A DNA stretch of 37,541 bases from a virus. Positions 13,198-21,191 of the stretch are shown here, one piece after another (positions within the stretch are counted from its first letter, which is position 1; each line of letters opens with the position of its first letter). The notes below the pieces were generated by a model. It was not told the DNA's origin. It saw only the letters and a list, made by a program, of their open reading frames with translations, and ran no database searches. Where the stretch lies: positions 1 to 37,541 of the IMG/VR virus record IMGVR_UViG_3300022871_000048; one strand, written 5' to 3'. The translations under genes were made by a program, and so were the position numbers.

Positions 13198-13917
13198 TTA
13201 TACCTTCATGGTGTTAAGGTTTGTCTTATCTACAGCTATGGCTGCATCATCAGCGGTTATGTTGCCTAAATCTGTTGTCAATAACGCTATCGTTGGCGGC
13301 GTAAACGGTGAAGACCCTAAAGCCGTAACGGTTGTAGCTGCCATAAGGTTAGTAGCAAGCAACTTGAGGTTTGTTGACAGGCTGTTTGTGTTGGTTATAA
13401 ATGAATAAATAACAGCTACCATTTCCTGAGTAGCACCTGAAATCTCTATCTTGCCGTCAGGATATAATATAATTGACATATCATTATTCCTAAACTCAGC
13501 GTTACCATCTATAGTTATCTTTTTTTGGTCGGTCTGGAAATCAGGTTTAAATTTGCAATCATCTATATTATGTGAGCGAGGGGATTCTACATCTACGGGG
13601 GTTTCATTGCCACCATCCATAAGTGCTGATATGTCATTATCATAAATGGTTATACTTCCTGTTGTTCCTTTCTTTACAGGAAAACGAATATAAGCATCTT
13701 CATAACTTGCAGGAAAATCAACATCAACATCGTAGAGCTCAACTAGTATATATTCACCTGTTATTTCATCTAAAGATTTTGTAAGCACTTCTAAATTAAC
13801 TGTACTATCAGAATTTAATTTAGTTACTACACAGGGAAGGGCTGATTTAGAATCTTTTACTCTTTTATTTACAAGTGATATTACAGCTTTTGCAAGGGGA
13901 CTACTCAACTTTTTCAT
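13198..13917 (-). CDS. Baseplate spike protein, Gp138-like
   Basis: 239 residues from the ATG at 13917, with GGGGG six bases upstream. Residues 25-110 look like the OB-fold of Gp138/gpV-type spikes: LPCVVTKLNSDSTVNLEV, later IRFPVKKGTTGSITIYDND. Then a short beta section (DMSIILYPDGKIEISGA) and a helical, threonine-rich C-terminus follow. Such trimeric spikes cap the tail tube and pierce the outer membrane. No histidine metal-binding tip (HxH) is visible. It overlaps the hub gene by 17 bases. Confidence 0.75.
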   Translation of the reverse strand: MKKLSSPLAKAVISLVNKRVKDSKSALPCVVTKLNSDSTVNLEVLTKSLDEITGEYILVELYDVDVDFPASYEDAYIRFPVKKGTTGSITIYDNDISALMDGGNETPVDVESPRSHNIDDCKFKPDFQTDQKKITIDGNAEFRNNDMSIILYPDGKIEISGATQEMVAVIYSFITNTNSLSTNLKLLATNLMAATTVTALGSSPFTPPTIALLTTDLGNITADDAAIAVDKTNLNTMKV

Positions 13918-14851
13918 GTGCAACCCCCGTCATTTTCCACATATCGCTTGCTTTATTCCCGCCTGTTCCTTTTAATTCAGTTATAGTAAACTTTTCATCA
14001 GAGATATAATCACCACTTGAGGTTTTAGCGTTTATTTGCACAGTTTTTGAAGGGTATAAATTAGGGATTAACTGGCATTCAAACTCTATGCCACCGACTT
14101 CTATTTTCTTACCCTTTGCATTTTTAAGGGTTACAAAGTTACGCTTAATAGATTTTAAACCAGTATAAGGGGCAAGCTCGACCGCTGTGTCCGATTCAGC
14201 GAACATCTTACGGATAACCAGTTCGTTGTTAATTATATCAGCTTCAAGACCTCTGGGGTTTAAAAGATCGTTCATTGATTTTCCTAATTTACCTAAAACA
14301 GTAAATCCTTTTTTCTTTCTTTTATCCTTCTGTTTTTTAGGTACGTCTATCTTATCACTTGATATAGCTTCATTAGTGAGCTTTTTAGCTGTCTCATATA
14401 CCTGAGCGGGCAACTCTACAAGAGCTGAGAACATAGCCCCCCCCATATCCTTTAATATATCCACAAAATTAGTCTGTTTAGTGTAAGCACCTTTAAAAAC
14501 CACGTCTTGTATACTATCACCTAAGACAAGTTTAATCTCAGTAGTGTTCTGCACCCTACCTACTGTGTAATCGGTTACTACACCTGAAAATAGAAGCCCT
14601 GTATTATCATCATAGCCTCCATTAACCTCTACAAATAGGGTTTTTGCTTTTTCTACACTGGTATAAAAACTTAAATCAGCGTTGTTGATTGTTATCTGTG
14701 CGGTGTCAGGTTCTTCTATTCTGCCTGTTCTGGCAAATCTAAACTTTATATGTAAGGGGTTTGAAGCATTTTCTTTAGATCCATATTCAGCTGTTAATCC
14801 TGTTGTTCTGTTTGTTACAGATACTTCTAATTTTCTATCTACATTAAGCAC
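13901..14851 (-). CDS. Baseplate hub protein
   Basis: 316 residues from a GTG start at 14851 that overlaps the upstream stop. The order of elements fits the tail hub family (Mu gp44/P2 gpD-like). It has an N-terminal beta region with DTAQITINNADLSFY, then LLFSGVVTDYTVGRV, a helical insert rich in lysine (KKQKDKRKKKG) around residues 171-187, and a C-terminal beta-barrel with FECQLIPNLYPSKTVQINA and TITELKGTGGN. The hub trimer joins tube to spike. No lysozyme domain is fused. Confidence 0.7.
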   Translation of the reverse strand: MLNVDRKLEVSVTNRTTGLTAEYGSKENASNPLHIKFRFARTGRIEEPDTAQITINNADLSFYTSVEKAKTLFVEVNGGYDDNTGLLFSGVVTDYTVGRVQNTTEIKLVLGDSIQDVVFKGAYTKQTNFVDILKDMGGAMFSALVELPAQVYETAKKLTNEAISSDKIDVPKKQKDKRKKKGFTVLGKLGKSMNDLLNPRGLEADIINNELVIRKMFAESDTAVELAPYTGLKSIKRNFVTLKNAKGKKIEVGGIEFECQLIPNLYPSKTVQINAKTSSGDYISDEKFTITELKGTGGNKASDMWKMTGVAHEKVE

Positions 14852-15143
14852 TTTCCACCACCGTTAAAGCTATTTCGTCACCTAACTCATCATAATCAGG
14901 GGTTGCAGTTACGAACATAGTCGAGTTTTCAGGCATCTTAGATACGTTGACATAATTAAAATAATCTATCCCAGCGACTAAAGGAATACCATTATAAAGG
15001 TCTTCATCAGGATTGCTTAATGATATATGCCATAAATTAGAACGTACATTCCAATTTAAAACCATTCTGTAAACTATGCTTTCTACTGATACCCTAAATG
15101 AAAAGTTAGCTGTTTTTTTACTTAGATCAATATCATATATCAT
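14844..15143 (-). CDS. Baseplate plug, Pam3 gp18-like (DUF6983)
   Basis: 99 residues. NFSFRVSVESIVYRMVLNWN then LWHISLSNPDEDLYNGIPLV, then VAGIDYF, matches the small beta-barrel family whose cyanophage Pam3 member plugs the tail tube at the baseplate. Position between the Dit-like protein and the hub agrees. AAGG lies before the ATG at 15143. Confidence 0.7.
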   Translation of the reverse strand: MIYDIDLSKKTANFSFRVSVESIVYRMVLNWNVRSNLWHISLSNPDEDLYNGIPLVAGIDYFNYVNVSKMPENSTMFVTATPDYDELGDEIALTVVESA

Positions 15144-15769
15144 TATAGCACCTTATTATAAAGAGTATCTAAAGTTGTTCTATCAACTCCTTTTTTAGAA
15201 GTAGCGTCAACTGTTTTCTTTGGTACTTTGCCCTTATCCGTGTTTGTTGTCGTCTGCTTAGCTATATCTGAATCTTCAGGGTCTAACTGTGCGTTAAAGC
15301 TCTCTATAGTCTCTGAGGTCTGATATTCCCTGAAGGTCGCAGTGAGTCCTATAGTATTGCCTGAAGTGTTGTCCTTAATAGGTCTGAGGCTTCTAATGGT
15401 CATGCTTTCATATATGCCTTCGTGGGTACGAACTTTCATTACCGCAAAGTTAGTTCTAAGCATTTCCAGATACTCCCAGACAACTTTAGAAAACTCTTCA
15501 TCCTCTGCAAGTGCCTGTTGTCCGATAAATGAATAGGTAGACGGATCATCATAGAGGGTTATTTCCTCGGTAATTTCAAGAGGCTCGTTTGTTGCATGGT
15601 CTGAGATTATATTTCTATCAGATACAGGGTCTTCAGAATATGTAGTGTTATGAGTAGAATTGCTGTTAGTGGTAAACAGCTCCAACCATATAGAACTGTA
15701 AGGGGTTATTTCTTGCCCTATTTTCCTTATTGGTACAGGGTATATTTTAGGTGGGTATATAATTATCAT
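15143..15769 (-). CDS. Dit-like baseplate/tail protein
   Basis: 208 residues. The first 150 are beta-rich, with the Dit_gp21-type sequence of events: NEPLEITEEITLYDDPSTYS, then FAVMKVRTHEGIYESMTIRS, then LTATFREYQT. The last 50 residues are polar (KQTTTNTDKGKVPKKTVDAT). This family forms the ring around the tube at the tail-baseplate junction. It overlaps the tape measure by four bases and the plug gene by one, the standard order for this phage type. Confidence 0.7.
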   Translation of the reverse strand: MIIIYPPKIYPVPIRKIGQEITPYSSIWLELFTTNSNSTHNTTYSEDPVSDRNIISDHATNEPLEITEEITLYDDPSTYSFIGQQALAEDEEFSKVVWEYLEMLRTNFAVMKVRTHEGIYESMTIRSLRPIKDNTSGNTIGLTATFREYQTSETIESFNAQLDPEDSDIAKQTTTNTDKGKVPKKTVDATSKKGVDRTTLDTLYNKVL

Positions 15770-17205
15770 TCTGCCGCCTGTATTACTACTGAGGCATCAT
15801 CCTGCCTTTCATCGTTAATATAAACATAATAGTTGTCAGGAACCTTTGATTTTGATTGTCCGTTCTCTTTTGTAACCCTGTCAGCCACGCCAGCTCCAAA
15901 AGTTGTTTTAGGGTCAGGCGTATAATCAAGCATCTTGTTTCTTGCATAAAATTCACTTGCTTTTGTTTGAAGGGTTTTAGGGTCAGCGGTCAAAAACTCC
16001 CAAAAACTATTACTCGGTGTTTTCGTTCTACGGTCTATTGCTGTATCCTGCTCTTTCTCTATCGCTGTTTTAGGTGGTTTTGCAAATTTTCCCGTATTTG
16101 TTAGCCACATATACCAGTCAGAGCCTGCTATTTCTGATTTCCAATAATTCATTATGTTCTGCAAATCTTCATACATAGTATGAAAAACAGTGTGCTTATC
16201 GGTGAAAAGAACGTTCATTAATTCAATTGCCACCAATGTTAAAAATATAATACTAGCGCCAATTAACAATAATTTAAGGTTGGCAAGCAATCCAGCTTTA
16301 CCCATTAAAGCTATAGACACAGCGAGCTTGCCCAAATTAACTATCAACGTTCCAAACTTCCAAGTAGCAAAAGCAGAGCCGATTAAGAATACAGCTTCAG
16401 CTAGAGCGTAAAGGGTGGTTTTCAAGTTACCGTTTACTTTACCCCAGTCATAGAAGGATTTAAGAACATCTTTAATAATATTTTTATTAGCGTCTGAACC
16501 TATATCACGCATTGCCAGACTGAATAGAACGCCGATATTTGAGGCTAAACCTCCAGTGGTTTTACTCATCTTTTCCATAAGTCCCTCGAATTTGCCGCCA
16601 GCACCAGACATTTTAGCAAAGGCTTCCGATACCATTTGGAAACTAATACCACGAGCTGAGATCATATCTTGAACTTGCTCTTTTGTCCTTCCTGTCATTT
16701 CGCTAAGCATTTCCAATATAGGAACACCAGCTTTTGCGAAATCTCTCAATTCACGCCCTGAGAGATAACCCATATTTCTAACCTGCCCGAAATTCATAGC
16801 AAGCCTATCCATAGGAACGCCAAGACCAGCGGCAACATCACCCAATGTTCGGGTTTCAGCGATAACGTTTTCAAAACTTGAACCCATCGCTATCATCATT
16901 TTAATAGTTGATTCAGCCTCTTCAAAAGAAAAGGGGGTTTCAAGAGATAGCGCCCTCATGTCCTTAATCATTTTGTCAGCTTTTGCTACACTACCTAACA
17001 TAGTTTCAAAGGAAACCCTAGTCTTTTCAGACTTAGCACCTGCTTCAGCTATCTTTTTAATGCCGTACCCTAACCCTGCAAGAACTAAGCCAAGGGAAAA
17101 GGCTGAAGATTTAACAGCTTTTAAATTCTGATCAAACGACATTAACTGCTTTCCGTCAGCTTTAACGCCTAATGTAACGAGTAAGTCTCTAATCGTTGTT
17201 GCCAT
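15766..17205 (-). CDS. Tape measure protein
   Basis: 479 residues. The N-terminal 220 match the tape-measure N-terminal domain: TLGDVAAGLGVPMDRLAMNF, then GYLSGRELRDFAKAGVPILE, then TKEQVQDMISARG. Residues about 262-333 are strongly hydrophobic (AEAVFLIGSAF, LLIGASIIFLTLVAIELMNV), the part that may enter the host membrane. The remainder is soluble. The tape sets tail length; at roughly 0.15 nm per residue this length implies a short tail of about 70 nm. That is an inference, not a measurement. Confidence 0.85.
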   Translation of the reverse strand: MATTIRDLLVTLGVKADGKQLMSFDQNLKAVKSSAFSLGLVLAGLGYGIKKIAEAGAKSEKTRVSFETMLGSVAKADKMIKDMRALSLETPFSFEEAESTIKMMIAMGSSFENVIAETRTLGDVAAGLGVPMDRLAMNFGQVRNMGYLSGRELRDFAKAGVPILEMLSEMTGRTKEQVQDMISARGISFQMVSEAFAKMSGAGGKFEGLMEKMSKTTGGLASNIGVLFSLAMRDIGSDANKNIIKDVLKSFYDWGKVNGNLKTTLYALAEAVFLIGSAFATWKFGTLIVNLGKLAVSIALMGKAGLLANLKLLLIGASIIFLTLVAIELMNVLFTDKHTVFHTMYEDLQNIMNYWKSEIAGSDWYMWLTNTGKFAKPPKTAIEKEQDTAIDRRTKTPSNSFWEFLTADPKTLQTKASEFYARNKMLDYTPDPKTTFGAGVADRVTKENGQSKSKVPDNYYVYINDERQDDASVVIQAAE

Positions 17206-17428
17206 CTTTTTTCCTGTAGTATTCGTTTACATCATTTTCAGCACTTATTAAATCTGAGATATGTAATAGTCTTACAAAGGGCATTTTTATAGCGTCTCCG
17301 TATCCGCAGTATTCGTTTTTGACTGCTGTCCAAACGAGGTTAGGGCGTTCTGAGATTTCTCTGTAAATTTGTTCAATAGTTCTGTCAGGTTTGCTGGTAT
17401 ACAGCCGTTTTCTTGGGCTGTATTCCAA
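17189..17428 (-). CDS. Tail assembly chaperone, frameshift extension (GT-type)
   Basis: Open frame lying in the -1 frame of the chaperone gene and running to the tape-measure start. The only start-like codon at 17428 is TTG without a good ribosome site. The frame stays open upstream to about 17475. So it is probably translated only by ribosomes that slip from the chaperone. After the candidate slip the added part is 42 residues, beginning NEYCGYGDAIKMPFVRLLHI. This two-product layout (gpG and gpGT in lambda) is usual immediately before a tape measure. Confidence 0.65.
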   Translation of the reverse strand: MEYSPRKRLYTSKPDRTIEQIYREISERPNLVWTAVKNEYCGYGDAIKMPFVRLLHISDLISAENDVNEYYRKKDGNND

Positions 17429-17778
17429 TGTTCCCCCAAGTAGTACCTGACAGCCTCCGTAAGTATTCTATCATACATCATAAATCCGTATTTATTCATA
17501 ATCTCACGTTGGTTTTTAGGCTGTGCCATTGGAAGGTCGTCTACGGTAGTTGTTCTGAACATAACCGCTCTAATCTTTTCTATATCCTTATCATCAAGCA
17601 TTTGTTTTGCCACTACACCCCAATTTATTTTGGATATATCAGTGTCAAGACCACCCATAAAATTAGGGATAATACCTGAGACTTTAGCGAGCATAAGCCT
17701 ATAGACTTTTTCATGCTCAAAGTTGTCTGGGTCTGTAAATTGAACCTTCGCTTTTCCTACTTCAATTTCTTTTAACAT
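17287..17778 (-). CDS. Tail assembly chaperone (G-type)
   Basis: 163 residues from the second of two adjacent ATG codons (17778), which gives GAGG a six-base spacing. The protein is mostly helical (VAKQMLDDKDIEKIRAVMFR, NLTELLNKFTEKSQNALTS) and ends in a threonine-rich tail. No sequence family is certain. Size, position between tube and tape measure and an overlapping -1 frame identify it as the chaperone that holds the tape measure during tube assembly. A full frameshift product would be about 196 residues. Confidence 0.75.
   Translation of the reverse strand: MLKEIEVGKAKVQFTDPDNFEHEKVYRLMLAKVSGIIPNFMGGLDTDISKINWGVVAKQMLDDKDIEKIRAVMFRTTTVDDLPMAQPKNQREIMNKYGFMMYDRILTEAVRYYLGEHWNTAQENGCIPANLTELLNKFTEKSQNALTSFGQQSKTNTADTETL
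17315..17320 (-). promoter_or_regulatory. Candidate -1 frameshift site
   Basis: On the minus strand the chaperone frame reads TCA AAA ACG. An AAA-decoding tRNA in the P site can slip back one base onto AAA (run of five A, 17316-17320), entering the frame that stays open to 17189. A second candidate, TTG GGG GAA with five G at 17433-17437, also lies in the shared open region. Neither is a perfect XXXYYYZ heptamer, so the exact site is uncertain. Confidence 0.45.
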
Positions 17779-17798
17779 CATGCACCTCTTGTTTTAAT

Positions 17799-18233
17799 TT
17801 ATACCTGTGGTAATACTAGTTCAGTAAGATCATCTCCAGCACCACCGAAATTAGGCACGTCAAGTTGTCCTACAAGTTTCCATACTGTATCGCCTACATC
17901 AGTTCCAGCAGGACTTGAAACAGCATTAACCTTACCTTTACTTGAACTAAGCACCTGAGTCCCGTTGTTTTTCCATAGGAAAGAAACAGTAAGATTCTGC
18001 AACCAGCACTGATTAAGAAAGTCGTTTGAATTGCTTGTCTGCGGAATATTGAGCGTTACAGTAAAGTTTTTCCAGCCGGGGTGTTTAGTGAAAATAATCC
18101 TGCCTTTGGAGTTATCCGTTTTGGTCGTGTTCTTTTCATTATCAAGGGAAAAGTCCATTGACCCGATATTTACACCGTGTGCAACCCCTGACCCCGTGAT
18201 TATGACGTTCTGATCTTCTAAAGCATAATTCAT
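17799..18233 (-). CDS. Tail tube protein (DUF3277-like)
   Basis: 144 residues with an AGGAGG site. The chain is beta-rich: ALEDQNVIITGSGVAHGVNI at the start, DFSLDNEKNTTKTDNSKGRI, then KNFTVTLNIPQTSNSNDFLN, and VWKLVGQLDVPNFGG near the end. This matches the tube proteins that accompany DUF3383 sheaths. It stacks as hexameric rings inside the sheath. Position directly after the sheath gene supports it. Confidence 0.75.
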   Translation of the reverse strand: MNYALEDQNVIITGSGVAHGVNIGSMDFSLDNEKNTTKTDNSKGRIIFTKHPGWKNFTVTLNIPQTSNSNDFLNQCWLQNLTVSFLWKNNGTQVLSSSKGKVNAVSSPAGTDVGDTVWKLVGQLDVPNFGGAGDDLTELVLPQV

Positions 18234-18243
18234 AGTTAGCCTC

Positions 18244-19644
18244 CTATTTAATTTTGCCTGTTATTTGTATTTTACTTATCGAGTTCGTTTTTTCTGAGTC
18301 TGCAAGGATACCAGCCAAAACCTCATTAAGTTTGAGCGTTGCATCGTATGTAGCTAAATCAGGCATCGTAACGTCAATTGAACCCTCTACAAGTAATCCC
18401 TGATCTACGCCCTTTGTCTGTAACGTAGTAGTTATAAGATTCTCAATTGCATCAAACCAGAACTGAGAAAAGTAAACATTAGGATTCGTCTGCAACATAT
18501 TCATAAGAGCGTTACTTACAACGTACTCAAGATAATCCTTTATCCAGAGGCTTTTAGCACTTACGCCAGTAGTTGAAAGAAGCCCCTGAGCGGAAGTTGA
18601 ACCACTTGAAGTGCCCATAATAGTTGATTTAAGATTAATACTTTCGCACCTTGCGTACTTCTTAGCTATTAAATTGGTTATAGCGGAGTCTGTAAGCGTG
18701 TCTGCGGTGATTAAAGCAAGTGGGGCATAGCTAGGGTTAGTCGCTCCGAAAAAGTCTGGTATAGTCGCACCAAGCTCACAGGCAACAAGGCTGTAAGTAG
18801 TATCAGCTGAATAGTAAAGGTGTGATCTTGCAAACCTACTTAACATTGTACTTCCAATATCTGTCGTTGCACTGCCTATAGCGTCGGCGGCTGCTGTAAC
18901 TGCATGGAGCTGTCTTTTATCTGCTTCTACAAGAGTCGTGAGCGTGTCAAGAGTCGCTTCAAGTGTTGCGTCAACATCAGGACAAGTAAAGTAGAAATCT
19001 GAATTGCTTGCCTTAATAGCAGCATAAGCAGTTCCCCACGTTTCAACGGCACTTCCAAATACCGTTTTAGTTACTGTAACAGTCGAAACACTTGTAAGGG
19101 CTGTAATCGTGCAGCTCATAACGTCAAAGTCTGTGTTTTCGTCTGTTGCACCTGTAAACTCAACTGCAAACCCTTCTTTATCTCCTGCCTGTGTTGCTCC
19201 AGTATTAAGTGATACTGTTACTTCTGTAATCGTTGCAAGTAATTCAAGTGCTGATTTGACTGCTGCTATATTAGCATCATAGGCAATAGCTGCCGTTGTT
19301 AAAGCATCGAGAGTAATTGTAAACTCTCCTGCTGTAGCATCGGCATCAAATACGAATGTCTGAGTACAGTTAGCGTCTGAGAGCTTCTTTCCAAGCATCA
19401 GATTATTGGGTGATCCGCCTTTTCTTCCTACCTGACCGAAATGTGAAGTAGCGAAATTAAAGAAATCCCCTGAACTATAGCCCGCTGTTGTGACTGCATC
19501 AAGAGTAGTGAAAATCTGCGTTCTTTCGTCTGTATCGGTTATCTCTGAAATAACCATTGGAACAGAAAAAGTGTCCTCAAGTGAAAATGATGGCGTAGCG
19601 AGTGAAAAGGTTACTGCTGCTACATCCTGTTGTTTAGTTCCCAT
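18244..19644 (-). CDS. Contractile tail sheath protein (DUF3383) with inserted beta-domain
   Basis: 466 residues, AAAGGAG site. Residues 10-90 and 200-466 follow the DUF3383 sheath pattern: SVPMVISEITDTDERTQIFT, SGDFFNFATSHFGQ, VETWGTAYAAIKASNSDFYF, then FARSHLYYSADT and a helical/beta C-terminus ending ISKIQITGK. Residues about 92-198 are a separate domain (EFTITLDALTTAAIAYDANI, AAVKSALELL, VEFTGATDEN). It is of a type I know from phage decoration proteins and is probably displayed on the outside of the sheath. Confidence 0.85.
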   Translation of the reverse strand: MGTKQQDVAAVTFSLATPSFSLEDTFSVPMVISEITDTDERTQIFTTLDAVTTAGYSSGDFFNFATSHFGQVGRKGGSPNNLMLGKKLSDANCTQTFVFDADATAGEFTITLDALTTAAIAYDANIAAVKSALELLATITEVTVSLNTGATQAGDKEGFAVEFTGATDENTDFDVMSCTITALTSVSTVTVTKTVFGSAVETWGTAYAAIKASNSDFYFTCPDVDATLEATLDTLTTLVEADKRQLHAVTAAADAIGSATTDIGSTMLSRFARSHLYYSADTTYSLVACELGATIPDFFGATNPSYAPLALITADTLTDSAITNLIAKKYARCESINLKSTIMGTSSGSTSAQGLLSTTGVSAKSLWIKDYLEYVVSNALMNMLQTNPNVYFSQFWFDAIENLITTTLQTKGVDQGLLVEGSIDVTMPDLATYDATLKLNEVLAGILADSEKTNSISKIQITGKIK

Positions 19645-19656
19645 TTTTTATCTCCT

Positions 19657-20166
19657 TTATGGTTGTGTTACGTCAAATTCAGCACCGTCAACCTCTCCAC
19701 GTATGCGGCTTAATCTTGATGCTGTTATGGTTCTGTCTATGGTGTATGCCATCATGAAGTCTACTGAGCATCTTTTAGTATAATTTGTTTCCTCTATAGC
19801 TGTTAAATCAGTTACAGGCATTGACTTTCTGATAACTAATCCAGATATTTTAAGCGTTAATCTGATATCATCATAGAACTGACTGTCAACTATTGCGTCT
19901 GCTATCTGAAAATAATCAGCCTGTGAAAATACATTAACTGATAAAGTCAAGTTTTTATAAGTGCGATATGTTATTTTATCTACACCGTCAGGGTATAGCT
20001 TATCGGCGTTAGCGTCTAAATTTCCTGAAGTTATAACACCTAAGAGAATGTAATTATCAGTTGGCTTGGCTTCATCCTGATCGTCCCAGATAATAGTCAT
20101 AGCAGGATATATAGAGTACATCCAATCATAAACAGCGTCTTTATGTGCCTGTAAAATTCTACTCAT
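19657..20166 (-). CDS. Tail terminator/neck protein (gp12-like)
   Basis: 169 residues. DAVYDWMYSIYPAMTIIWDD near the start, then DNYILLGVITSG, later NLTLSVNVFSQADYFQIADA and RSMPVTDLT-type strands, fit the neck/tail terminator proteins that cap the tube and sheath below the head. Location between the stopper and the sheath is as expected. It overlaps the stopper gene by four bases. Confidence 0.7.
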   Translation of the reverse strand: MSRILQAHKDAVYDWMYSIYPAMTIIWDDQDEAKPTDNYILLGVITSGNLDANADKLYPDGVDKITYRTYKNLTLSVNVFSQADYFQIADAIVDSQFYDDIRLTLKISGLVIRKSMPVTDLTAIEETNYTKRCSVDFMMAYTIDRTITASRLSRIRGEVDGAEFDVTQP

Positions 20167-20486
20167 TGTCCCCTATCCTTTACAAATAAAATCTCATTCC
20201 TGCCTATACTGGTAACACCTTCAAACGGTTCGTTGGTCATTGCAATATATATAATCCCACCTATCGTAGTCGAGTCATTTAACTGTATATCTTCATGTGT
20301 CATAAACAATCTGACATCTCTATTTCTGTAACCTTCAGGAAGTTTTAACAGATCATCTTTGCCCGCTGGTTGTAAATTACCTGTAGCAGAGAATGTTGTT
20401 GTAGTGCCAGCTGAATAAGTACCCTTAGTTAATGTCTTTCCGCTTACTCTGGAGATTGTCAGGGTGTCTGTACTAAATATACTCAT
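20163..20486 (-). CDS. Head closure (stopper) protein
   Basis: 107 residues, a small beta-barrel pattern: DTLTISRVSGKTLTKGTYSA, FSATGNLQPAGKDDLLKLPE, then GYRNRDVRLFMTHEDIQLND and GGIIYIAMTNEPFEG. The GxLQP and LPEGxR elements are typical of head-tail stoppers that close the connector. No N-terminal extension. It begins at the stop of the coiled-coil membrane protein. Confidence 0.7.
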   Translation of the reverse strand: MSIFSTDTLTISRVSGKTLTKGTYSAGTTTTFSATGNLQPAGKDDLLKLPEGYRNRDVRLFMTHEDIQLNDSTTIGGIIYIAMTNEPFEGVTSIGRNEILFVKDRGQ

Positions 20487-20764
20487 TAATTTTTACCCAT
20501 TTGTATCCATGCAAGAATAGCTAATCCTATATATTGTAAACCATGCGATATTATGCCAAATACTCCGCTGTTTTTAGACTGGTTGTTTTTTATTTTGCCA
20601 ATATCTTTAACATTATCTTTTACCGTTATCTTAATATCATCGTACTTTTCAGAGGTGTTTTTTACCATCAGATCCATTCTGTCAATTATATTTGTGTTCA
20701 TATCGGTTATGCGTTTATCAATACTTTCTACAAGTGTTTCCATGTACTCTCTATCGCTTGCCAT
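20486..20764 (-). CDS. Coiled-coil protein with C-terminal membrane anchor (XhlA-like topology)
   Basis: 92 residues. Residues 5-65 are a polar coiled coil (REYMETLVESIDKRITDMNT, then MDLMVKNTSEKYDDIKITVK). Residues 70-88 form one membrane helix (VFGIISHGLQYIGLAILAWI). This topology resembles haemolysin XhlA and related phage membrane proteins. It sits between head-completion genes rather than with the holin, which is unusual. It may be a lysis accessory protein or a membrane-anchored assembly factor. Confidence 0.55.
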   Translation of the reverse strand: MASDREYMETLVESIDKRITDMNTNIIDRMDLMVKNTSEKYDDIKITVKDNVKDIGKIKNNQSKNSGVFGIISHGLQYIGLAILAWIQMGKN

Positions 20765-20766
20765 TT

Positions 20767-21180
20767 TCAGACCTCTTTAAATATACAATCTTCAATTACG
20801 CCATTAAAAATATCCTTAACAAACTTTATCTGTTCTTTGGTAAACTGATTAAAACCACCCCTTTCATCCTGTAATCTTATCGTTATATAAGCATAACCAT
20901 CCTTAATTTCATTGACATTGAAATATTCAGACAATATACATTCATGGTTAGGAGCTATCGGAAGGGGGTTTTTAAGGTCTACCTTATCCTTTACAATAGT
21001 TTTTTTACTTAGCAGGGTGTCAGATACATCCTCAGCATACATTATAGGTTTAATGATTATATCAAGAGCCTTTTCAGGTATCTTAATTTGAATTATGTTC
21101 GTACTATCCATTTCAAAGTCAATATCACTATCAATTAAAGTATTAAGTTTCTTTGCGTTATAGCTTTCTATTCTAATCAT
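20767..21180 (-). CDS. Hypothetical protein in the head-tail region
   Basis: 137 residues, soluble, rich in isoleucine, aspartate and lysine. It alternates strands and helices (IQIKIPEKALDIIIKPIMYA; YAYITIRLQDERGGFNQFTK) and has no cysteine cluster or membrane segment. An AAGGAG site precedes the ATG at 21180. I do not recognise the family. Context suggests a virion or assembly component. Confidence 0.55.
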   Translation of the reverse strand: MIRIESYNAKKLNTLIDSDIDFEMDSTNIIQIKIPEKALDIIIKPIMYAEDVSDTLLSKKTIVKDKVDLKNPLPIAPNHECILSEYFNVNEIKDGYAYITIRLQDERGGFNQFTKEQIKFVKDIFNGVIEDCIFKEV

Positions 21181-21191
21181 TTTTACACTCC

